A DNA stretch of 5,388 nt from Chloroflexota bacterium. Its GTDB lineage: Bacteria > Chloroflexota > Dehalococcoidia > JAUQQI01. Shown piece after piece: positions 1 to 4,731 of the stretch (the first letter of the stretch is position 1; each line of letters begins with the position of its first letter). Location of the stretch: contig JAUQQI010000288.1 of the NCBI GenBank assembly GCA_030549955.1, forward strand, positions 1 to 5,388, in the 5' to 3' direction. The notes beneath the pieces are model-generated. The model saw nothing but the letters and a program-made list of their open reading frames with translations, ran no database searches and was not told where the DNA came from. The position numbers and the translations under genes are program-made.

Positions 1-2
1 TT

Positions 3-299
3 TGTCCCTCGCCAACTCCCCCGCCGGACTGGTGCGAAAACAGCCCGACGGCCGACTACTGTGTTGGGGGACTCGACCAACCCCTGGCGGTTGACAGGTT
101 TATTGCTGAATCTGGGAGTTCCCGGGCCTTTGTCATGGTCCTTTACAACCGCCACCGGGTGGGCGAGCGGGAAGAATTTGCGGCCCGCCTCCGGGCAGCC
201 CTTCCCCGTCCCTATGAGGCGACCCTGGTCGCGGCATTTCTCGGGGTCGACGTTTACGAGGTCAGGTCGGGGTTGCGGTTGGCCGCCGGGCGTCCCTGA
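3..299 (+). CDS. C-terminal end of an unrecognised protein (5' end outside window)
   Basis: The frame beginning at base 3 is open to a TGA at 297-299 and gives 98 residues. From about base 69 onward the translation is convincingly protein-like: a stretch around AFVMVLYNRH (bases 126-155), then an amphipathic charged helix (GEREEFAARLRAAL), then a hydrophobic strand ending in FLGVDVYEV. Mixed alpha/beta character and G/C-rich third positions support coding. I do not recognise the family. A soluble C-terminal domain of a membrane glycosyltransferase is one possibility, but nothing visible proves it. The first 22 or so codons are less certain, because they are proline- and cysteine-rich while the neighbouring frame 2-91 reads more naturally there. 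A one-base shift in the G run at 66-70 would join the two. The gene ends 46 bp inside the oppositely oriented prmC. Confidence 0.6.
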   Translation, partial: CPSPTPPPDWCENSPTADYCVGGLDQPLAVDRFIAESGSSRAFVMVLYNRHRVGEREEFAARLRAALPRPYEATLVAAFLGVDVYEVRSGLRLAAGRP

Positions 300-1150
300 C
301 CGTCGGCCGACGTAACGAACCCGATGACCCGGGGAATCCCGGCCAGGTCGAGCCGGACCGTGACGTCAGCTCCGGAGAAACGGCGGAGCACTTCTGCCCT
401 GACGGCCTCGGCCTGCCCGTACCCGACTTCGAGAAATACGGGGACCCCGGACGGCAGGAAATCCCGGGCCTGGTCGAGAAACCTGCGAATTACGGTTAGG
501 CCGTCCGGTCCGCCGTCCAGGGCAACGACAGGCTCCCAGGCCAGCTTCGCTGTTTCGGCCGTGGGCACATACGGAAGGTTTGCAACGACGGCCAGCAGTC
601 GTCCCGAGGTCAGCCGGCTCTTAATCGGTACCAGCAGGTCGCCCACGTAAAGCTCAACCCGCTCCTGGAGTCGGTGTCGGGCCAGGTTTTCCCGGGCAAT
701 GGCAACGGCCGCCAGGGAGATATCGGTCGCAAGCACGGTGATGCGGGGCCGGGCGCCGGCCAGGGCGATGGCCACCGCCCCGGAGCCGGTCCCGACGTCG
801 ACCGCAAGCCCCTCGGCGTCGGGCGGGATGGCTTCCAGGGCGGCGTCAACCAGAATCTCGGTCTCGGGACGGGGTATCAGGACGGCTGGGGTGACCTTCA
901 GACAGTAGCCGTAAAACTCCCACTCCCCGAGGACGTAGGGCAGGGGTTTGCCCTGAAGCCGGCAGTTGACCAGCCGCTCAACCAGCCGGATTTCGTCGGG
1001 TTTGACCGTTTTATCCGGGTCAGCAAGGAGGTCGGCCCGGGAGATTTTGAGGACCCGGGTCAGGATGAGGTCGGCTTCGAGTTCCGGGTCTTCAGTAACG
1101 GCCCGGAGGCGGCGGCGGAACTCCCGGCGCAGGTCACGCCGGGTGGCCAT
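254..1150 (-). CDS. prmC: Peptide chain release factor N5-glutamine methyltransferase PrmC (HemK)
   Basis: This cytoplasmic enzyme transfers a methyl group from S-adenosylmethionine to the side-chain amide of the glutamine in the GGQ loop of class I release factors, improving termination. The 298-residue product has the usual length and order: a helical release-factor-binding N-domain (about 1-80), the family signature IPRPETE (92-98), the Rossmann SAM loop DVGTGSG (118-124), the substrate-glutamine motif NLPY (191-194, in place of the common NPPY), EPVVALDGG (206-214) and the C-terminal DLAGIPRV (268-275). About 17 residues after GFV (278-279 region) form a polar tail encoded opposite the converging gene at 254-299. 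The ATG at 1148-1150 lies inside the end of prfA, with a 17-bp overlap and no strong ribosome site, which suggests translational coupling. The upstream neighbour prfA encodes its substrate. Family assignment is secure. Confidence 0.96.
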   Translation of the reverse strand: MATRRDLRREFRRRLRAVTEDPELEADLILTRVLKISRADLLADPDKTVKPDEIRLVERLVNCRLQGKPLPYVLGEWEFYGYCLKVTPAVLIPRPETEILVDAALEAIPPDAEGLAVDVGTGSGAVAIALAGARPRITVLATDISLAAVAIARENLARHRLQERVELYVGDLLVPIKSRLTSGRLLAVVANLPYVPTAETAKLAWEPVVALDGGPDGLTVIRRFLDQARDFLPSGVPVFLEVGYGQAEAVRAEVLRRFSGADVTVRLDLAGIPRVIGFVTSADGQGRPAANRNPDLTS

Positions 1151-2234
1151 TCCGGAGTTCGGCCTCGAGGCGGGCGACCCGGTCGGCGGTGATCAGGGCG
1201 TCGATGATGGTGTCGAGCTCCTCGCCGGCAAGCACCCCTTCGAGGTTGTAAATGGTCAGGCCGACCCGGTGGTCGGTGACCCGATTCTGGGGGAAGTTGT
1301 AGGTCCGGATCTTCTCGGCCCGTTCGGCAGTGCCGACCTGCTGGCGCCGGGCCCGGGCGACGATTTCTTCCTGTCGCCGGCGCTCCATATCGTAGAGCCG
1401 CGTCCGCAGGACGGCCAGAGCCCGCATCTTGTTCTGGAACTGCGACCGCTGGTCCTGGCAGACGACGACCAGTCCGGTCGGCTTGTGGATTACCCGGACT
1501 GCCGTCGAGTTCTTCTGGACGTTCTGACCGCCGGGGCCGCTCGACCGGAAGACTTCAATCTCCAGGTCGTCGGGGTCGATCTGAACCTCAACCTCTTCGG
1601 CCTCAGGGAGGACTGCGACCGTGGCCGTCGACGTGTGAATCCGGCCCGAGGCTTCGGTTACGGGGACCCGCTGGACCCGGTGGACGCCGCTTTCGTACTT
1701 GAGGCGGCTGTAGGCCCCCTGACCCCGGACCTCGAAGATAATCTCCTTGAAGCCGCCGACGTCGCTTTCGTGGGCGTCAACGATTTCCACCTTCCAGCCC
1801 TTGCGCTCGGCGTACCGGTGGTACATTCGGAAGAGGTCGGCGGCGAACAGGGCCGCCTCCTCGCCCCCGGCCCCGGCCCGAATCTCCACGATGACATCAC
1901 GTTCGTCGTTCGGGTCCCGGGGGAGCAGGGCCAGCCTGATCTCCTGCTCGAGCCGCTCGATCCGGTCCTCCAGCTCGTCCACCTCGTCCCGGGCGAGCTG
2001 ACGAAGCTCCTCGTCGCTTTCCTCTTCGAGGACCTGCTTCGCTTCCAGGTAGCGCTCGACTGCCTGCCTGTACTGACGATAATAATCCACCAGCGGGCCC
2101 AGCTCGCGCTGCTCCCGGACCAGGGCCTGAAGCCGGGCCGGGTTGGCCAGCACCGCCGGGTCCGTCAGCTCAAGGTTGAGCTGTTCGTAACGGTCTTCAA
2201 TCGCCCGGAGGCGTTCAGCAAGCTTTCGGTCCAT
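1134..2234 (-). CDS. prfA: Peptide chain release factor 1 (RF1)
   Basis: RF1 recognises UAA and UAG in the ribosomal A site and triggers hydrolysis of peptidyl-tRNA. The 366-residue length is normal. Visible in order: a coiled-coil-rich N-terminal domain (about 1-105), GAGGEEA (121-127), the stop-codon recognition tripeptide PVT (191-193; PxT marks RF1, whereas RF2 has SPF), the catalytic GGQ (235-237) in the context GPGGQNVQKN, CQDQRSQ (259-265) and the conserved RTYNFPQNRVTDHR (310-323). GGQNVQK differs from the GGQHVN form of E. coli but keeps the catalytic residues. The ATG at 2232-2234 gives a standard RF1 N-terminus. An AAGGA (2248-2252) lies 13 nt upstream, farther than ideal, and an in-frame TGA at 2238-2240 rules out a simple longer start. 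prmC follows with an overlap, so the two are very likely co-transcribed from the promoter at 2330-2338. Confidence 0.97.
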   Translation of the reverse strand: MDRKLAERLRAIEDRYEQLNLELTDPAVLANPARLQALVREQRELGPLVDYYRQYRQAVERYLEAKQVLEEESDEELRQLARDEVDELEDRIERLEQEIRLALLPRDPNDERDVIVEIRAGAGGEEAALFAADLFRMYHRYAERKGWKVEIVDAHESDVGGFKEIIFEVRGQGAYSRLKYESGVHRVQRVPVTEASGRIHTSTATVAVLPEAEEVEVQIDPDDLEIEVFRSSGPGGQNVQKNSTAVRVIHKPTGLVVVCQDQRSQFQNKMRALAVLRTRLYDMERRRQEEIVARARRQQVGTAERAEKIRTYNFPQNRVTDHRVGLTIYNLEGVLAGEELDTIIDALITADRVARLEAELRNGHPA

Positions 2235-2237
2235 AGT

Positions 2238-2299
2238 TCAGATTACGTCCTTCAGGTAGTCCATTACGGCCGCAGGAACAAACTGCGCCCGTACGCCAT
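2238..2299 (-). other. Two chained mini reading frames in the prfA leader
   Basis: Reading toward prfA, an 11-codon frame (ATG at 2297-2299; MAYGRSLFLRP) stops at a TAA at 2264-2266. That TAA shares its last A with the ATG (2262-2264) of a second, 8-codon frame (MDYLKDVI), giving the junction TAATG. The second frame ends in TGA at 2238-2240, only three bases before the prfA ATG and in the same frame as prfA. Neither mini frame has an obvious Shine-Dalgarno sequence. They may be leader peptides that deliver ribosomes to prfA by termination and re-initiation, or they may be chance. The second could also be the end of a decayed upstream gene, because the same frame stays open back to a stop near the -10 box. 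Confidence 0.25.
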
Positions 2300-2329
2300 T
2301 TAAGAGCGTGAAGAATAATACCCATCGAA

Positions 2330-2338
2330 ATTATACCA
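2330..2338 (-). promoter_or_regulatory. Extended -10 promoter for prfA-prmC
   Basis: On the minus strand this site reads TGGTATAAT, a perfect TGn extension plus the consensus -10 hexamer TATAAT (2330-2335). No TTGACA-like -35 element lies 16-18 bp upstream; the base run there is GGGATT. This fits an extended -10 promoter, which can work without a -35. The predicted transcription start is a G near 2323, leaving a prfA leader of about 88 nt. The surrounding 2300-2354 stretch is about 60% A+T in an otherwise GC-rich window. The start site is inferred from consensus spacing. Confidence 0.7.
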
Positions 2339-2345
2339 CCGGCTG

Positions 2346-2354
2346 TGGTATAAT
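2346..2354 (+). promoter_or_regulatory. Extended -10 promoter for the membrane protein and glycosyltransferase genes
   Basis: The site is TGGTATAAT, with TATAAT at 2349-2354 and the TG extension at 2346-2347. The 17-bp-spaced -35 position (2326-2331, CGAAAT) shows no consensus. The predicted start is the G near 2361, only about four bases before the ATG at 2365. The -10 is the mirror image of the one serving prfA, and the two hexamers lie 13 bp apart, so two RNA polymerases could hardly occupy both at once. Confidence 0.65.
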
Positions 2355-2364
2355 CCCGCGGGCC

Positions 2365-2742
2365 ATGGTCCGGGTGCTGGCTGGCATCGTCTCGATTTTA
2401 TTTGCCGTTTCCCGCTACCGGCAGGCCCTTAACCGGCCGGAGGTGAAGGCCGGCGTGCGGGCGGGGATGAGGGCGCTGGGTCCGGCGCCCCGGGAGTTCC
2501 GGGTCGCCCTCGGGGCGCTCCTGAACCGCATCCTCGCCGCGGTCTTTCTGACCTTTGCGATTTTCCTCGCGGTCCGGACCGTTTACCTGAGCGGGCTGAT
2601 TGCGAGCGGTTCGGAACTCCAGTATCCGCCGGTCGTCGTTTACGGGGCCCTGGGGGTGCTGGCCGGCCTGACAGCCTACCTCGGCTATCAGTTCGTTTAC
2701 CATTACCGGAAGTCGTCGGGAAAACCTGACCGCCGGGGCTGA
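2365..2742 (+). CDS. Small two-helix membrane protein of unknown function
   Basis: The 125-residue product is basic and hydrophobic. I see a short hydrophobic N-terminus (about 1-16), an Arg/Lys-rich segment (17-55; RYRQ, RPEVKAG), a clear transmembrane helix at about 57-79 and another at about 88-112, then a positively charged tail (RKSSGKPDRRG). By charge, both termini are probably cytoplasmic. I do not recognise the family. The frame is open further upstream to a GTG at 2308, but that would place the -10 box inside the gene and add a low-quality N-terminus. The ATG at 2365 is therefore preferred, although it has no Shine-Dalgarno site and almost no leader. A 47-bp gap separates it from the glycosyltransferase gene, so it is probably the first gene of that unit; a role in the same envelope-glycan process is only inferred from position. 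Confidence 0.65.
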   Translation: MVRVLAGIVSILFAVSRYRQALNRPEVKAGVRAGMRALGPAPREFRVALGALLNRILAAVFLTFAIFLAVRTVYLSGLIASGSELQYPPVVVYGALGVLAGLTAYLGYQFVYHYRKSSGKPDRRG

Positions 2743-2793
2743 TTTGGTCACCTGCGGGTTGTGGCCGGCTCTTTCTGACCAGGTCTGATTTGG
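2739..2793 (+). repeat. 9-bp direct repeat bracketing a gene junction
   Basis: CTGATTTGG occurs at 2739-2747, covering the TGA stop of the membrane-protein gene, and again at 2785-2793, covering the TTG start of the next gene. A weak inverted pair, GGTCA (2746-2750) and TGACC (2776-2780), sits between them. This could be a trace of a small duplication or a chance match; no function is evident. Confidence 0.35.
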
Positions 2794-3914
2794 GTGCCAG
2801 CAGGGTTATTCGGGTCCTTCACATCGCCCGCTACCGGTCATCGGCCGCTGAACGGAAGCTGGAACTGCTGGCGGGCGAGCCTGACCTCAGACTATTCCTG
2901 GTGAGGCCGGCCGTCTGGGAGGACGAATACGGCCGGGTTCAGGTCCGGCCTCGGGTACCCGGCTGTCAGGTCCTGACGGTGCCCATGGTCGGACGGCCCG
3001 CCGACCCCCATCGGGCCTTCTACCGGACCCTGACCTTCGGGATCCGGGCGGCGAAGCCCGACATTATTCACGCCGAGGAGGAGCCCGACAGTCTGGCCGC
3101 ATTACAGACCGCTCTGGCGCGGAACCTTTTTGCGCCCCAGGCCCAGCTCGTCCTTCACACCTGGCAGAATGTTAACCGGCCCAAGGGACCTCACGTGTGG
3201 GCCGTCCTCCGGCTCGCCTTCGGACAAGCTCAGGCCATTCTTTGCGCTACGGACGAGGCCCGGCAGGTGCTCCGGCAGCTTGGCTACCGGAGGCTGGCGG
3301 CCGTGATTCTTCCGACCGGCGTTGACACCCGGCTCTTCCGGCCGGCGATTTCCCGGTCGTCGGGGAGGGGTTTTATCGCCGGCTACGCCGGTCGGCTTGC
3401 CTGGGAGAAGGGCGTGGATACCTTGCTCGAGGCCCTGAGGCGGTTGCCGGCCGGTGTCCGGCTTCGGGTCGTCGGCGACGGTCCGGCCCGGTCGCAGCTC
3501 CATGAGCTCGCCGGCAAACTCGGGGTCGCCGACCGGGTTGAGTGGTTGCCGGCCGTACCGGCTGACCGGATGGCCGAGGTGCTGGCCGGGTTTGACGTGC
3601 TTGTGCTGCCGTCCCGCACCACCCAGGTCTGGAAGGAACAGTTCGGCCGGGTGCTGGTGGAGGCCATGGCCTGCAAGGTGCCGGTGGTTGGGTCGGATTC
3701 GGGGGCGATTCCGCAGGTTATCGGCGATGCCGGGCTTATCTTCCCGGAGGGAGACTCTGCGGCCCTTGCCGCCTGTCTGATGCGGCTTGTGGACTCCCCG
3801 GAGCTTAGGCGGGAGCTGGCCGGACGGGGCTATGCCCGGGCGGTCGGCCTCTTCAGTCAGGAACAGGTGGCGGCGCAAACCGCCGCCTTCTACCGAAGCC
3901 TGTTGGAGCCGTGA
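2790..3914 (+). CDS. GT4-family (GT-B fold) glycosyltransferase
   Basis: This is a retaining glycosyltransferase that moves a sugar from a nucleotide-sugar donor to an acceptor, probably a lipid-linked or surface glycan on the cytoplasmic face of the membrane. The 374 residues are normal for GT4. The N-terminal Rossmann domain (about 1-180) starts with IRVLHIARY, then DIIHAEEEPD (91-100) and LHTWQN (122-127). The linker is LPTGVDTRLFRP (174-185). The C-terminal donor domain has GYAGRLAWEKG (198-208, with the phosphate-contacting Arg and Lys), RVVGDGP (226-232) and EQFGRVLVE (283-291), the EX7E motif that contacts the donor sugar, followed by GSDSGAIPQVIGDAGL. The segment PSRTTQVWKEQFGRVLVEAMA is typical of exopolysaccharide-type GT4 enzymes. 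The TTG at 2790 is the only in-frame start ahead of the first strand, with a weak AGGT five bases upstream. The sugar and linkage cannot be read from sequence. Confidence 0.92.
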   Translation: MGASRVIRVLHIARYRSSAAERKLELLAGEPDLRLFLVRPAVWEDEYGRVQVRPRVPGCQVLTVPMVGRPADPHRAFYRTLTFGIRAAKPDIIHAEEEPDSLAALQTALARNLFAPQAQLVLHTWQNVNRPKGPHVWAVLRLAFGQAQAILCATDEARQVLRQLGYRRLAAVILPTGVDTRLFRPAISRSSGRGFIAGYAGRLAWEKGVDTLLEALRRLPAGVRLRVVGDGPARSQLHELAGKLGVADRVEWLPAVPADRMAEVLAGFDVLVLPSRTTQVWKEQFGRVLVEAMACKVPVVGSDSGAIPQVIGDAGLIFPEGDSAALAACLMRLVDSPELRRELAGRGYARAVGLFSQEQVAAQTAAFYRSLLEP

Positions 3915-4720
3915 AGCCGCCCCTTTCGGTCTTGGTTGTCACCTTCAACACCCGGGAGCTCACCGTCGGGTGCATCGAGACGTTTTACGATGAGGCCGTG
4001 GCGGGTGCCTGGGAAATCATCCTCGTTGATAACGGTTCATCCGACGGCACAATTGAGGCGGTAAAAGCCCGCTTTCCGGCGGTTCGGGTTATCCGGAGCG
4101 AACGCAACCTCGGTTACGCCGGCGGCAGCAATCTCGGACTCCGTGCGGCCCAGGGGGAAGTCATCATCCTTGTAAACAGCGACGTCCTCGCCCCGGCCAG
4201 CGTCCTGCGGGCCCTCCGGGACACCCTGATGGAAAATCCGGATATCGGGGCTATCTCACCCGGTCTGCGGAGGGCCTCGGGGGAGCCCCAACCCTTTGCT
4301 TTCGGGTGTGACCCGACCCTGAGGTATCTCCTGCGTCGGGGCTGGCGAGCTATCCGGCGGAAGGGCCCCCTGCACGACTGGGCGGTGAGCCGGCCAGTCA
4401 ACGTGGACTGGGTCTCGGGAGCATGCCTGGCCGTCCCCGACTACGTTTTGCGCCGGGTGGGCCCGCTGGACGAGCGGTTTTTTCTTTACTTTGAGGATAA
4501 CGACTGGTGCTTGCGGATCCGGCGGGCCGGCTGGCGGGTTGTCTATGACCCGCGCTGGCAGGTCACACACCTGGGCGGGGCGAGCCACCCGGAGCGGCGG
4601 GCCGTAAGCCAGGTCTACCAGCGGAGCCTGCTGGCCTTCTACGCCAAGCATTACGGGCCGCTGGCAACCCTAGCCCTGCGGCTGCTTCTCCCCGTGTATA
4701 ACCGCCTGATGGGTCGGTAA
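3911..4720 (+). CDS. GT2-family glycosyltransferase, WbbL/rhamnosyltransferase-like
   Basis: This is an inverting GT-A-fold transferase of the group that includes dTDP-rhamnosyl transferases such as WbbL. The 269 residues carry SVLVVTFNTREL (6-17), the nucleotide-binding VDNGSSDGT (39-47), RNLGYAGGSNLGL (65-77), the DXD-equivalent metal site NSD (89-91), DWVSGACLAV (166-175) and the acceptor/catalytic block FFLYFEDNDWCLR (190-202; Glu195, Asp196 and Asp198), then THLGGAS (219-225). A short hydrophobic C-terminal helix (about 250-263) could dock it to the membrane. The GTG start shares four bases (GTGA) with the stop of the preceding GT4 gene, so the two are translationally coupled and probably act in successive steps on one glycan. 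A GGAG lies only two bases before the GTG. Rhamnose as the donor is a family-level guess. Confidence 0.93.
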   Translation: MKPPLSVLVVTFNTRELTVGCIETFYDEAVAGAWEIILVDNGSSDGTIEAVKARFPAVRVIRSERNLGYAGGSNLGLRAAQGEVIILVNSDVLAPASVLRALRDTLMENPDIGAISPGLRRASGEPQPFAFGCDPTLRYLLRRGWRAIRRKGPLHDWAVSRPVNVDWVSGACLAVPDYVLRRVGPLDERFFLYFEDNDWCLRIRRAGWRVVYDPRWQVTHLGGASHPERRAVSQVYQRSLLAFYAKHYGPLATLALRLLLPVYNRLMGR

Positions 4721-4731
4721 CCGTCCCGAGC

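Larger units (their letters stand above)
2330..2354. repeat. 25-bp inverted repeat joining two divergent -10 elements
   Basis: Arm ATTATACCAC (2330-2339) and arm GTGGTATAAT (2345-2354) are perfect reverse complements around a 5-base centre CGGCT. Each arm carries an outward-facing TGGTATAAT. The repeat is not followed by a T run on either strand, so it is not an intrinsic terminator. It may be simply the symmetric core of a divergent promoter, or it may also be an operator for a dimeric regulator covering both -10 boxes. The sequence cannot separate these. Confidence 0.8.

Noticed and set aside
91..96. TTGACA hexamer resembling a -35 box
   Set aside because: It lies inside coding sequence and nothing like TATAAT follows at 16-18 bp (GGGAGT region).
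61..315. An 84-codon + strand frame at the left end
   Set aside because: It overlaps the better frame ending at 299 and reads as shadow sequence (SRHFSGSTFTRSGRGCGW), with weak composition.
966..2303. A 445-codon open frame on the + strand antisense to prfA and the start of prmC
   Set aside because: The opposite strand encodes clear RF1 and PrmC with all motifs. Long antisense frames are expected in GC-rich coding DNA; the translation is low in protein-like character and has no recognisable domain.
2330..2354. Inverted repeat as an intrinsic terminator
   Set aside because: The stem is AT-rich, no T run follows on either strand, and it sits between divergent gene starts where a terminator is not expected.
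2308..2364. Upstream extension of the small membrane protein from a GTG
   Set aside because: The added residues (MKNNTHRNYTTGCG) look non-coding and the segment contains the divergent -10 boxes and palindrome.
3102..3878. A 258-codon open frame on the - strand antisense to the GT4 gene
   Set aside because: It is a proline/arginine/glycine-rich shadow of a gene with an intact EX7E glycosyltransferase domain.
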